Assembly: GCA_937895645.1 (NCBI GenBank)
Contig: CALBKQ010000126.1
Location: forward strand, 1-14,632
Length of the DNA stretch: 14,632 nucleotides
Origin: an uncultured Clostridia bacterium
GTDB lineage: Bacteria > Bacillota > Clostridia > Oscillospirales > Acutalibacteraceae
Reading direction: 5' to 3'
Within the stretch, counting starts at the first letter, position 1; each line of letters starts with the position of its first letter. Shown here in pieces: positions 1 through 7,691 of this stretch. The notes under the pieces are model-generated. The model did not search any database, had not been told where the DNA came from, and saw only the letters and a program-made list of their open reading frames with translations. The position numbers were made by a program, and so were the translations under genes.

Positions 1-2
1 AA

Positions 3-194
3 GAATATATTGCCGGATATTCTAATCAATTAGATGGCATATTTGATGATGTACCAGCGATTATTTTTGGTGACCATACAAGAATACTAAAATATATAGA
101 AGAACCCTGTTTTCTTGGAGCGGATGGTGTAAAATTATTAAAGGCAAAAGCTAAAAATGTAAATAAACAAACCGCTTTTTATACCTGCACCTAA
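3..194 (+). pseudogene. hsdS: Type I restriction-modification specificity subunit (HsdS) fragment
   Basis: The frame beginning at base 3 encodes 63 residues up to TAA at 192-194 and enters from outside the window. It contains a variant of the conserved HsdS stretch that ends a target-recognition domain: VPAIIFGDHTRILKY, then LGADGVKLLKAK. In type I restriction-modification enzymes the S subunit recognises DNA and pairs with HsdM and HsdR. Here the sequence loses HsdS character after about AFY (near base 180). The last residues and the stop codon fall in sequence that, in another frame, is the inside of a dihydrouridine synthase. The fragment is therefore cut at its 3' end by a join rather than ended by a natural stop. 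No hsdM or hsdR is visible. The family call is good. Whether the fragment belongs beside the following gene is doubtful. Confidence 0.8.
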
Positions 195-849
195 AATTGC
201 AGGTAACGGTGGTGGTGCAAGTCTTGCGAAAAATCCACAACTTGCAGAAGAAATTGTGAAAGCTGTTGTGAATGCTTCACCTGTGCCTGTAACTGTGAAA
301 ATCCGTATGGGGTGGGATGAAAATTCTATAAACGCAGTTGAGATGGCGAAACGTGCTGAAAATGCAGGGGCAAGTGCCATAACTGTTCACGGGCGCACAA
401 GAAAACAGATGTATGCACCGCCTGTTGACAGAAATATTATTGCAGAAGTGAAAAAAAGTGTTTCAATTCCTGTGATTGGTAATGGTGATATAGTCGACGA
501 GCAATCTGCAGCAATTATGCTTGAAGAAACAAATTGTGATTTGATTATGATTGGTCGCGGTGCATTGGGTTGCCCTTGGGTATTCTCACAAATCAACGCA
601 TATCTTGAATACGGTCGTGTGTTACCAACACCACCTGTAAGTGAGCGTATGAGAGTTATGATTAAACACATTAAAACTCTTTGTGAATACAAAGGTGGTT
701 ATGTAGGTATGCGTGAAGCACGAAAACACGCTGGTTGGTACACAAAAGGACTTCACGGTGCTGCAAAATATCGTCAAGAATTAGGCACTCTTGAAAATAT
801 GGAGCAGTTACAAGAAATTGCATACAAAATTTGTATTGAAAATCAATGA
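184..849 (+). pseudogene. dusB: tRNA-dihydrouridine synthase (DusB type), 5'-truncated
   Basis: The 221 residues match the latter two thirds of a bacterial Dus, the FMN enzyme that reduces uridines in the tRNA D-loop. Visible in order (residue 1 = Pro at base 184): PAPKIAGNGGGASL, the FMN-barrel strand VTVKIRMGWD (36-45), the active-site segment VHGRTRKQMY (68-77), the phosphate-binding strand IPVIGNGDI (95-103), MIGRGALGCPWVF (122-134), and a C-terminal helical RNA-binding region with the typical RKHAGWYTKG. Full-length DusB is about 320 residues, so roughly 100 are missing. The usual GCPAPK motif carries the catalytic cysteine; here the codon before PAPK is ATA (Ile). The frame stays open upstream only to base 163, with no start codon or ribosome site. 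An internal GTG at 256 could be called as a start but would discard conserved sequence. The stop overlaps the comF start. Inactive as written; family assignment is secure. Confidence 0.9.
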
Positions 850-1562
850 TGAGTATTTTTGATAAACTTAAAGATTCCCTGTTATGGCTTGTGCTGACAA
901 AAAGATGCAGATATTGTAATACTCTTATTAGTAAGAATGAGGACTTATGTGATGATTGTAAAGAGAATCTGCCACGCGTTATGGGTGAAAAATGCAAGTT
1001 TTGTGGTGCAGGGAAAGATAGGTGTGCCTGTAAAAAACATCATATGAATTTTGATGGCATTACATCGCCCTTTTATTATGAAAATGGTGTTAAACAAGGG
1101 CTGCAACTGCTGAAATTTAATAATAAAAGTCATCTTGTACAGGCTTTCTCAAAAGATATGGCAGAATGTGTAAAAAAGGATTTTTGCAATATAAATTTTG
1201 ATTTTGTCTGCTATGTTCCGTTTTCACCTTTGCAGGTTACAGAAAGAAGTTATAATCAAAGCCAGTTGCTGGCAGAAGAATTATCAAAAAGGCTGGAAAT
1301 TCCTGTAAAAAATGCTCTTGTGAAACTGTTTGATGTGAAAACTCAGCACGATATGTCAATTATGCAGAGAAAGGGTAATGTTCACGGAATTTATGATGTT
1401 AAAGATGGATTTAATGTAAAAGGCAAAACAGTATTGCTTGTTGATGATATTATGACAACAGGTGAAACGCTGAGTAATTGTGCAGTAATACTTAAAATCC
1501 GTGGTGCGGAAAAAGTATATTGCGTAACCGCTGCATTAACCTCAAAGAAAAAGAAAAAATAA
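846..1562 (+). CDS. comF: ComF family protein (double zinc finger plus phosphoribosyltransferase)
   Basis: The 238-residue product has the ComF architecture. The N-terminus carries two zinc-binding Cys clusters: C21, C24, C35 and C38, then C50, C53, C60 and C62. The C-terminal half is a phosphoribosyltransferase domain with the family segment RSYNQSQLLAEEL (134-146) and the PRPP-binding loop VLLVDDIMTTGETL (197-210). ComF proteins act in the cytoplasm in natural transformation, where they are linked to DNA uptake and early processing of incoming single strands; some homologues serve other roles, so a competence function is inferred only from the family. The ATG at 846 overlaps the TGA of the upstream dus gene (ATGA), with a second ATG at 849 and no clear ribosome site, which suggests translational coupling. 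The C-terminus is a run of five lysines. A symmetrical hairpin terminator follows at once. Confidence 0.93.
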   Translation: MMSIFDKLKDSLLWLVLTKRCRYCNTLISKNEDLCDDCKENLPRVMGEKCKFCGAGKDRCACKKHHMNFDGITSPFYYENGVKQGLQLLKFNNKSHLVQAFSKDMAECVKKDFCNINFDFVCYVPFSPLQVTERSYNQSQLLAEELSKRLEIPVKNALVKLFDVKTQHDMSIMQRKGNVHGIYDVKDGFNVKGKTVLLVDDIMTTGETLSNCAVILKIRGAEKVYCVTAALTSKKKKK

Positions 1563-1593
1563 AGGCTATTGGATATTTACCAATAGCCTTTTT
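1561..1593. terminator. Bidirectional intrinsic terminator between comF and the GT2 gene
   Basis: A 12-bp perfect stem, AAAGGCTATTGG (1561-1572) with CCAATAGCCTTT (1580-1591), encloses a 7-base loop. It is followed by T residues on the plus strand and, on the minus strand, by the complement of the A-rich end of comF. It overlaps the comF stop codon and lies 16-18 bases beyond the stop of the convergent glycosyltransferase, so it can serve both. Confidence 0.9.
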
Positions 1594-1608
1594 AGTTTGT
1601 ATGAATTT

Positions 1609-2664
1609 TTAACTGATTTTTCTAAAAATCGATGGAAAGAATTTTTTCACAAGGGAAATGGCTTTTGCAAGTGCAAGACAAAGAAAACTATTTTTTGTTT
1701 TATAAATTCTTGCCATAATTCCTATAAAATTGTTGCCGCGTAAATAAGATTCAAATCTTTTATACCGTTCACTGTTGAATTCTTTTTTCAAAAAATCTTT
1801 TCTTTGTTTTGCATTCATATTTGAACGCTTATCAAAGTTGCGTTCAAGGGCTGAAAACATATAACGTACATATCGGGAAGCAATGAAAGAAAGATTTTCA
1901 TCAGTCAACATATTCCAATATTTGAATTGGTCGTATAATCGGTCAATTTTAACCATAATGTCTTCGAAGTATGTAGGGATAAAACTGCCTGTTGTACTAC
2001 CAGAGCGTTTAAGATAATGGTATGGTGCTATGGGAAGAATAATACAACTGTCAACATCCATAAAAAAGTCAATATTGAAAATGATATCTTCATTGAACTT
2101 CATTTTTGGGAAAACTGCTCCCGTTGACCTTAAATATTCAACCTCATACATTTTGTTACAAGGGTAACCATAAAAATCTATAGCTTCAAGGTTCAAAATT
2201 TCATTTCTTACCTCTTGTTGGGTTTTAAGAGTTTTACTCTCATTATAACAAATGGTTTGAGAATTTATTGGGACGCCACCTTTTGTAAGATATTCCTCAA
2301 CTAACCCAAAAACAACCACTTTTGCGTGAAAATTGTCAACCGCTTCAGCAAGTTTTTGAAGCATATCTTCATCAACATAGTCGTCTGCATCAATAAAGCA
2401 AAGATATTTACCAGTGATTACTTTCATAGCCTCATTTCTTGCGTTGCCTGCACCACCATTTTTTTCAAGGTGTAATACTTTTATTCTATTGTCTTTTTTT
2501 GCATATTCATCACAGATTGCACCGCTGTTGTCAGGGGAACAATCATCAACAAGCAAAAGTTCAAAATCTGTAAATGTCTGACGCAGTACAGTTTCAATAC
2601 TGCTCCGAAGATAATCTTCGCTTTTATATACAGGCATAATTATACTGATATAAGGATTTGCCAC
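1609..2664 (-). CDS. Family 2 glycosyltransferase (GT-A fold)
   Basis: The product (351 residues from the start chosen) is a cytoplasmic or membrane-associated inverting sugar transferase of the GT2 family. The N-terminal catalytic domain shows ISIIMPVYKSEDYL, LLLVDDCSPDNSG with the nucleotide-binding acidic pair, KNGGAGNARNEA, and the metal-binding FIDADDY (about residues 90-96). The C-terminal ~35 residues are rich in Lys, Phe and Leu and could form an amphipathic membrane-contact helix. Start choice: the frame reaches a GTG at 2671-2673, but that codon overlaps the ribosome-binding sequence AGAAGG (2673-2678 on the minus strand). That site sits 8 bases before a second in-frame GTG at 2662-2664, which gives the usual short N-terminus MANPYIS. 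A consensus promoter lies just upstream. Donor and acceptor sugars cannot be read from sequence; the neighbours suggest a sugar of the surface polymer. Confidence 0.9.
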   Translation of the reverse strand: MANPYISIIMPVYKSEDYLRSSIETVLRQTFTDFELLLVDDCSPDNSGAICDEYAKKDNRIKVLHLEKNGGAGNARNEAMKVITGKYLCFIDADDYVDEDMLQKLAEAVDNFHAKVVVFGLVEEYLTKGGVPINSQTICYNESKTLKTQQEVRNEILNLEAIDFYGYPCNKMYEVEYLRSTGAVFPKMKFNEDIIFNIDFFMDVDSCIILPIAPYHYLKRSGSTTGSFIPTYFEDIMVKIDRLYDQFKYWNMLTDENLSFIASRYVRYMFSALERNFDKRSNMNAKQRKDFLKKEFNSERYKRFESYLRGNNFIGIMARIYKTKNSFLCLALAKAISLVKKFFPSIFRKIS

Positions 2665-2686
2665 GGGTTTCACCTTCTTTGTTAGA

Positions 2687-2715
2687 ATTATACTTCATAA
2701 TGGAAAAAGTGTCAA
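2687..2715 (-). promoter_or_regulatory. Consensus promoter for the leftward GT2 gene
   Basis: Read on the minus strand this is a perfect -35 TTGACA (2710-2715), a 17-base spacer and a perfect -10 TATAAT (2687-2692). Transcription should begin near 2680, giving a leader of about 16 bases before the GTG at 2664. That supports the inner start over the GTG at 2673. Confidence 0.85.
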
Positions 2716-2737
2716 CAATACAAGCTGTTACAAACTG

Positions 2738-2763
2738 ATTACAACACTTGAAAAAGTTGTAAT
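2738..2763. promoter_or_regulatory. Inverted repeat around the -35 box, possible operator
   Basis: ATTACAAC (2738-2745) and its exact complement GTTGTAAT (2756-2763) are 10 bases apart and enclose the -35 hexamer of the rightward promoter. The position fits a repressor site that blocks polymerase. No regulator gene is nearby, so the binding protein is unknown and chance in AT-rich DNA remains possible. Confidence 0.45.
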
Positions 2764-2776
2764 ATAGTGATATAAT
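2748..2776 (+). promoter_or_regulatory. Promoter for the rightward export and polymerase operon
   Basis: -35 TTGAAA (2748-2753), a 17-base spacer and a perfect -10 TATAAT (2771-2776) lie on the plus strand, pointing at the ABC permease. The expected start near 2783 gives a leader of about 37 bases. The -35 is enclosed by an inverted repeat listed separately. Confidence 0.8.
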
Positions 2777-2819
2777 CAATATCGTATATAACTATGCTCA
2801 AAGAAAGCGAGAATTTCTT

Positions 2820-3611
2820 ATGAAAAGATTTATAAACGATATTAAAAAATTCAAAAGTTATACGCTATATGCAGCAAAATCAGGAATGAAGGCAGAAGTT
2901 GCAGGTTCGTTTTTGAGCTGGATGTGGTGGATTTTAGACCCGTTACTTTACATGCTTGTTTATTCATTTGTTGCAGTCTATGTTTTTGGTAGTCGCGAAC
3001 CATATTTCCCTGTATTCGTTTTCATAGGTCTTAACACATGGACGTTCTTCAGCAAAACTGTTAAAGCAGGTGTTAAACTTGTTCAGGAAAAGAAAAGCAT
3101 AGTAACAAAAGTGTATATTCCCAAGTTTATATTTATTCTTGAAAAAGAGACAATCTTTGGTATTAAAATGTTTGTTTCGTGTGCACTTACAGTTTTGTTT
3201 ATGATTTTTTATCAGGTGCCTGTTACCTGGAAAGCGCTTTGGGTAATACCTTTGTGGTTACTCTTGTTTATGATAACTTTTGCATGTACAACAGTTATTA
3301 CTCATTTCGGCGTTTTCGTTGAAGACCTTATGAATGTGCTTACGGTTGCACTTCAGTTAGGTTTCTATGTTTCAGGTATTTTCTATTCAATAGAGACAAG
3401 AATTTTACCTAAAAACGAACTTATTGGTAATCTTCTTATTCATTGTAATCCTATTGCACTTATTATGACTGATATGCGCAATGTATTGCTTTATGACGGT
3501 GAGCCTCATTATTTGTCACTTGCAATCTGGGCAGTAGTTTCAATTATTGTTTCAGCAATCGGCATAAGAACAATCTATAAACACGAAAATACCTATGTTA
3601 AAGTAATATAA
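2820..3611 (+). CDS. ABC-2 type polysaccharide/teichoic acid export permease (TagG/Wzm-like)
   Basis: The product is 263 residues, the usual length for a TagG/Wzm permease. This membrane half of a two-component ABC exporter moves a finished lipid-linked polymer across the cytoplasmic membrane. About six hydrophobic segments are visible, near residues 35-57, 62-80, 112-133, 139-166, 176-191 and 232-252. The amphipathic cytoplasmic N-terminal helix typical of ABC-2 exporters precedes them, and the segment VQEKKSIVTKVYIPK (88-102) matches the conserved cytoplasmic loop thought to meet the ATPase. The ATPase gene begins 16 bases downstream. The ribosome site is weak: a GAG at 2809-2811 in the loop of a small AT hairpin (AAGAAA 2801-2806 with TTTCTT 2814-2819) directly before the ATG. 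It is the first gene of a four-gene operon. The exported polymer is inferred from the neighbours to contain phosphodiester links. Confidence 0.92.
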   Translation: MKRFINDIKKFKSYTLYAAKSGMKAEVAGSFLSWMWWILDPLLYMLVYSFVAVYVFGSREPYFPVFVFIGLNTWTFFSKTVKAGVKLVQEKKSIVTKVYIPKFIFILEKETIFGIKMFVSCALTVLFMIFYQVPVTWKALWVIPLWLLLFMITFACTTVITHFGVFVEDLMNVLTVALQLGFYVSGIFYSIETRILPKNELIGNLLIHCNPIALIMTDMRNVLLYDGEPHYLSLAIWAVVSIIVSAIGIRTIYKHENTYVKVI

Positions 3612-3627
3612 AAGGGAGGGACACAAA

Positions 3628-4359
3628 ATGAGTGAAGCTGCAATTTCAGTGAAGAACGTAAAAATCAGATACCGTATGATGAACAAAGTTTCATTTTTTA
3701 GAGCATTGGTTTCGCGTTCAACATATTCAAAAACAAAATACTTTGAAGCAGTAAAAGGTGTGTCCTTCGAAGTTCCAAAAGGGCAGATTTTAGGTATCGT
3801 TGGTAAAAACGGTAGTGGTAAATCAACACTTCTACGTGCTATTGCAGGTATTTTTTCACCTGATGAGGGTGAAATCGACTTGCACGGTAACACAATCTCA
3901 CTTCTTTCAATTGGTGTAGGTTTTCAGAACGCACTTTCAGGTCGTGAAAACATTTACCTTTCAGGTATGCTTTTAGGATTCTCACGTGACTTTATTGACG
4001 AAAAACTTGATGAGATTATTGAGTTTTCAGAGTTGGGTGATTTCATTGACCGTCCTGTAAAATCATATTCAAGCGGTATGTATTCAAAACTTGCATTCTC
4101 AATTACTGCAATTCTTGAAACTGATATTATGCTTATTGACGAAGTGCTTAGCGTTGGCGATGTTAAGTTCAAGAAAAAGAGTTATGCAAAAATGAAAGAA
4201 CTTATTTCTAACGAGGACAGAACTGTTTTGATTGTTTCACATAGTTCTGACACAATTAAAAATCTTTGTGATAATGTTCTCTGGATTCATGATGGTGAAA
4301 TGAAAATGTATGGTACTACTGAGGAAGTTCTTCCAAAGTACGACGAATTTATGAAATGA
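3628..4359 (+). CDS. ABC transporter ATPase for polysaccharide/teichoic acid export (TagH/Wzt-like)
   Basis: The 243-residue product is the nucleotide-binding subunit paired with the permease just upstream. It shows a Walker A GKNGSGKST (59-67), a Q-loop Gln near 100, the signature SYSSGM (146-151), Walker B IMLIDE (167-172) and the switch His in VSHSS (H205). The N-terminal insertion before FEAVKGVSFEV and the GRENIYL segment (105-111) are typical of the Wzt/TagH subgroup. The protein ends soon after the ATPase core. It has neither the C-terminal sugar-recognition domain of O-antigen Wzt nor the membrane-anchored extension of Bacillus TagH, so the exporter probably does not select polymer ends through this subunit. 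A strong ribosome site, GGGAGGG, lies about 7 bases before the ATG. The stop overlaps the start of the next gene (ATGA), which indicates coupling. Confidence 0.95.
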   Translation: MSEAAISVKNVKIRYRMMNKVSFFRALVSRSTYSKTKYFEAVKGVSFEVPKGQILGIVGKNGSGKSTLLRAIAGIFSPDEGEIDLHGNTISLLSIGVGFQNALSGRENIYLSGMLLGFSRDFIDEKLDEIIEFSELGDFIDRPVKSYSSGMYSKLAFSITAILETDIMLIDEVLSVGDVKFKKKSYAKMKELISNEDRTVLIVSHSSDTIKNLCDNVLWIHDGEMKMYGTTEEVLPKYDEFMK

Positions 4360-5363
4360 TTATGAGTAATAAACCAATAGATTTTGTAATAATATGGGTT
4401 GACGGTGCTGACCCTGAATGGCGAAAAGAAAAAGCACAGTATGATGGTAGCGTTGTTACAACTGCTAATAGTGAAGTAAGATACAGAGATTGGGACAATC
4501 TTCAGTATTGGTTCAGAGCTGTTGAAAAATATGCACCTTGGGTTAATAAAATCCATTTTGTAACTTGGGGGCATTTGCCACCTTGGCTTGATACAACTAA
4601 TCCAAAACTTAATATTGTTAATCATAAGGATTATATTCCTGAAGAATATCTTCCAACATTCAGTTCACATACAATAGAGCTCAATCTTCACAGAATTGAA
4701 GGCTTGGCAGAACAGTTTGTGTATTTTAATGATGATATGTTCTTAAACAGACCTGTAAAGCCGGAGGATTTCTTCAAAGACGGACTTCCTTGTGATACTG
4801 CGGCAGTACACTGTATTTATTTTGCAAACGATAGTGCAGGTTATTTTCATGGTGCAGATATTGAAGTAATTAATGATAATTTTAATAAAATGCAATGTAT
4901 GAAGCGTGATTTCAAAAAGTGGTTCAATCTTAAAAACGGATTAAAGAATGTTATGCGTACAGCATTACTTATGCCTTGGCCATGGTTCCCGGGAATGTAT
5001 TGTCATCACACTCCGTCCTGTTTTTTGAAATCTACATTTGAAACTGTGTGGGATAAGGCGTATGATACACTTGATGAAACTTGTCGCAACAGATTTAGAA
5101 AAAAAGGCGATGTTAATCAGTGGGTTATGAAGTATTGGCAATTAGCAGAGGGAAATTTTGCTGTAAGAGACGCATCTTTTGCACAATGTTATCATATCGA
5201 CAATGAAATGTTCAAAGAACTTTGCAAAGAGATTGAACAAAAATCGCACTCTATGATTTGTATTAACGATACTGTAAATACAGAAGATTTTGAAGAAAAG
5301 AAACAGGCTGTAATTTCAGTTTTTGATAAAACGTTACCTGAAAAATCAACTTTTGAAAAATAA
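4356..5363 (+). CDS. Stealth family sugar-1-phosphate transferase (capsular polysaccharide phosphotransferase)
   Basis: The 335-residue product has all four conserved regions of the Stealth family. CR1: IDFVIIWVDGADPEW (8-22). CR2: about 42-145, with RYRDWDNLQYWFRAVEKYAP and FVYFNDDMFL (121-130). CR3: about 217-262, from HHTPSCFLKSTFETVWDKA to the WVMKYW segment. CR4: ICINDTVNTEDFEEKKQ onward to the terminal PEKSTFE. Stealth proteins are related to the catalytic part of eukaryotic GlcNAc-1-phosphotransferase. In bacteria they transfer a hexose or amino-sugar 1-phosphate onto a polysaccharide, making sugar-phosphate backbones or side groups. Sugar and acceptor cannot be told here. The ATG at 4356 overlaps the previous stop; an ATG two codons in (4362) is an alternative. 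No signal peptide or membrane span is seen, so cytoplasmic. Its place between the exporter and a glycerophosphotransferase fusion points to a phosphodiester-containing polymer. Confidence 0.93.
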   Translation: MIMSNKPIDFVIIWVDGADPEWRKEKAQYDGSVVTTANSEVRYRDWDNLQYWFRAVEKYAPWVNKIHFVTWGHLPPWLDTTNPKLNIVNHKDYIPEEYLPTFSSHTIELNLHRIEGLAEQFVYFNDDMFLNRPVKPEDFFKDGLPCDTAAVHCIYFANDSAGYFHGADIEVINDNFNKMQCMKRDFKKWFNLKNGLKNVMRTALLMPWPWFPGMYCHHTPSCFLKSTFETVWDKAYDTLDETCRNRFRKKGDVNQWVMKYWQLAEGNFAVRDASFAQCYHIDNEMFKELCKEIEQKSHSMICINDTVNTEDFEEKKQAVISVFDKTLPEKSTFEK

Positions 5364-5375
5364 TGAGGTTGTCTG

Positions 5376-7652
5376 ATGAAGAAAAACTTTGTATGGCTTT
5401 TTGGTGAAAATCTGGGGAGTACAGCTAACAACAACTCCTTTTATTTCTGGAAGCAGTCAGTTGCCAGAAAAGACGACATTGAAAAGTATTTTATTATGGA
5501 AAAAAACCTTAATAATAAGAAAGTCTATAATACTCTTTCTTCAGATGAAAAGAAATTCGTTGTATGGAAAAATAGCATAAAGCATTTTGATATTTATAAT
5601 AAGGCGGATATGTTTTTTGTTTCGTTAAGTTATAAAGATATTCTACCTGATAACTTGTTCGGGAAAAAAGTGAGTTTTCTTATAACAAAACCGTTGATTT
5701 ATCTTCAACATGGTACATTAGGTATTAAAACAATCGGATACAAAGGTAATGATTACAACAATAATATGTTCCGATTCATTTATTATAACAAAGAGATAAA
5801 AGAAACATTTAAGAAAACAAACGATTTCCGTGACTATCAACTTTATTACGGAATATACCCACCTCGCTATGTTGAATTAGTCAAGAGGAATCTTGTATAT
5901 TCAAAAGAAAAGCGAGAGGGTAAAAGGATTCTTTGGTTTCCGACATGGAGAGATTATCTGGGTGACAACCCTCAAACCGCAAAGCTTTTAATGACTATGA
6001 AAGAAATAATCAGCAATAAAATTCTCGCTGATTATCTTGAAAAAACATCTTCAATATTTACTGTGTGTTTGCATCAGTTTTTTGATGCAGATAAAATTGC
6101 ATTTTTGAAGAAAAATATAACAACTGACCGCATTAATTTCATTCACGCAAAAAATGTTGATGTGTTAGATAAACTTGCCTCTGACGATGTTCTTATTACA
6201 GACTATTCATCAGTTGGATTTGACTTTACTACACTTAACAAACCGGTTTTGCTTTTTCAACCTGATTTGGAAGAATTCCTTGCTGACAGAGGATTGTACT
6301 GCACAATTGATGAACTTAAAGAAGCATCAATTCCAAATTCGGAACAGTTAATTGATGCCATCGTAAATGAAACTTATCAAGTCAATGGCTTTTTCAGAAG
6401 TCGATTGCCTGAAATAATTGATTATGACTATATTCTTAGTGGTTGTCATATTGACCGAATGTATAATGAGTTTGCAGAAATTCAACGCAACAAGATTACT
6501 TTTATCGGTTATGATTTTCATGGTATTGGTGGAACTGTTTTTGCAACTCGTTCTTTGGCAGAAGCTTTGCTTGAAAAGAATTATATGGTGCAATTGATTT
6601 CGCTTAAGGCTGCAGGTAAGGGCGAAGGAATGCCTTATGGGGTACAACTTTCTCCAATTTATGTTGATGGTATGCGAACAAAAGTTGAAATTGCCAAAAG
6701 GCTTATTCCACCTGTGAAATGCCTTTATGGTAACATTAATTATGATTGTTCCAAACATCACTTGCGACCTTATGCAAATCTGGCTTTGAAGCATATGTTG
6801 AAGAATACAAAAAGCAAAACGGTGGTTTCAACAAGAGAGTCACTTCATCTTTATCTTAATGATGAGTTATCAGAATATGTTGAAAATAAAATCTGCTTTT
6901 TCCACTGTGCTGCTAGTGCGGTGTATGATTTGTATCCTGAGGCTATGAAACGTATAGTTAAGCAAAAAATTGAAAAGGCAGTTTTCGTTACAGAAGAAAG
7001 CCGACAGGCTTACTTGAACGATTTGAATTATGATAATTATAAAGAGTGTCTTGTTTTAGGTAATGCTCTTGAAATTAGCAGAAGCATTGAAAGAGATGAA
7101 ATTACAATACCAGAAAATAAAGATGGAAAAACAACTTTTAATGGTATGTATCTTGTCCGTCTTAGCCCAGAGAGAAAAGATGACTTGAATAATCTTATAG
7201 GATTTGCAAAGTATTTGAAAGAAAAACAGATTACGGATATTACAATAAATGTTTATGGCAATGGGTTTTATCGCAATGAGTTTCTTGAAATTATTAGAGC
7301 TGAATCTCTTGAAGATTATATAATTTATCAGGGTGAAACAAATAACCCTAAAAACGAGATGCAAAAGTATGATGCTGTTGTTGACTTTACCCTTAAACAT
7401 TCTTTTGGTATGCCTTATGTTGAAGCCATATTGAATGGCAAAATGCTCTATTGTACAGATAATATTGCTTCTCGCGAAGTGTTAAATGGAATTGACGGAT
7501 GCATCTATTATTCTTATGAAGATTTGGTGGATAAAATTAAAAATCACGCAAAAATCACAGTTTTGCAACTCAAATCGAATTATGATAAAATCAGTGCAAC
7601 ATTTTCAAGGGAAGTTGTGGCAGATAAATTTATAAACTTTATTGAAAAATAA
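5376..7652 (+). CDS. Fusion protein: CDP-glycerol glycerophosphotransferase (TagB/TagF-like) plus GT4 glycosyltransferase
   Basis: The 758-residue product has two enzyme domains. Residues ~1-370 form a GT-B-like TagB/TagF domain with LQHGT (110-114, catalytic-type His), WFPTWR (187-192), LHQFF (232-236, where the family usually has a His-Pro) and ITDYSSVGFDF (274-284). Enzymes of this family move glycerol phosphate from CDP-glycerol onto a teichoic-acid-type chain. Residues ~374-758 form a GT4 retaining glycosyltransferase, starting with ITFIGYDFHGIGGT (374-387) and carrying the nucleotide-sugar site around SFGMPYVEAILNG (676-688). One protein could therefore alternate glycerol-phosphate and sugar addition (inference). 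GAGG lies 7 bases before the ATG. It follows the Stealth gene by 12 bases, ends the operon and meets a strong terminator. The His-Gln in place of His-Pro is a point to check for activity. Confidence 0.9.
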   Translation: MKKNFVWLFGENLGSTANNNSFYFWKQSVARKDDIEKYFIMEKNLNNKKVYNTLSSDEKKFVVWKNSIKHFDIYNKADMFFVSLSYKDILPDNLFGKKVSFLITKPLIYLQHGTLGIKTIGYKGNDYNNNMFRFIYYNKEIKETFKKTNDFRDYQLYYGIYPPRYVELVKRNLVYSKEKREGKRILWFPTWRDYLGDNPQTAKLLMTMKEIISNKILADYLEKTSSIFTVCLHQFFDADKIAFLKKNITTDRINFIHAKNVDVLDKLASDDVLITDYSSVGFDFTTLNKPVLLFQPDLEEFLADRGLYCTIDELKEASIPNSEQLIDAIVNETYQVNGFFRSRLPEIIDYDYILSGCHIDRMYNEFAEIQRNKITFIGYDFHGIGGTVFATRSLAEALLEKNYMVQLISLKAAGKGEGMPYGVQLSPIYVDGMRTKVEIAKRLIPPVKCLYGNINYDCSKHHLRPYANLALKHMLKNTKSKTVVSTRESLHLYLNDELSEYVENKICFFHCAASAVYDLYPEAMKRIVKQKIEKAVFVTEESRQAYLNDLNYDNYKECLVLGNALEISRSIERDEITIPENKDGKTTFNGMYLVRLSPERKDDLNNLIGFAKYLKEKQITDITINVYGNGFYRNEFLEIIRAESLEDYIIYQGETNNPKNEMQKYDAVVDFTLKHSFGMPYVEAILNGKMLYCTDNIASREVLNGIDGCIYYSYEDLVDKIKNHAKITVLQLKSNYDKISATFSREVVADKFINFIEK

Positions 7653-7684
7653 AAAATGACGAGCATATTGCTCGTCATTTTTTT
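7651..7684. terminator. Bidirectional intrinsic terminator between the two fusion polymerase genes
   Basis: The stem AAATGACGAGC (7654-7664) with GCTCGTCATTT (7670-7680) has a 5-base loop. A-rich and T-rich flanks extend the pairing to about 14 bp and supply a U-run in each direction. It overlaps the stop of the rightward gene and lies just beyond the stop of the leftward gene at 7692, so it can end transcription from both sides. Confidence 0.93.
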
Positions 7685-7691
7685 GTTGATT

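Noticed and set aside
1..200. Invertible phase-variable hsdS cassette
   Set aside because: Such systems recombine hsdS with another hsdS through inverted repeats; here the partner is dus, and no second hsdS half, repeat or recombinase is seen.
138..692. Minus-strand open frames opposite dus
   Set aside because: They run antisense to a well-conserved Dus sequence and show no start signals or family features.
2665..2673. GTG at 2671-2673 as start of the leftward GT2 gene
   Set aside because: It overlaps the ribosome-binding sequence; the GTG at 2662-2664 has AGAAGG at an 8-base spacing and fits the promoter distance.
2801..2819. Small hairpin before the permease ATG as a translational switch
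   Set aside because: It has only a 6-bp A/T stem in AT-rich DNA and is too weak to claim as a regulatory structure; noted only as context for a poor ribosome site.
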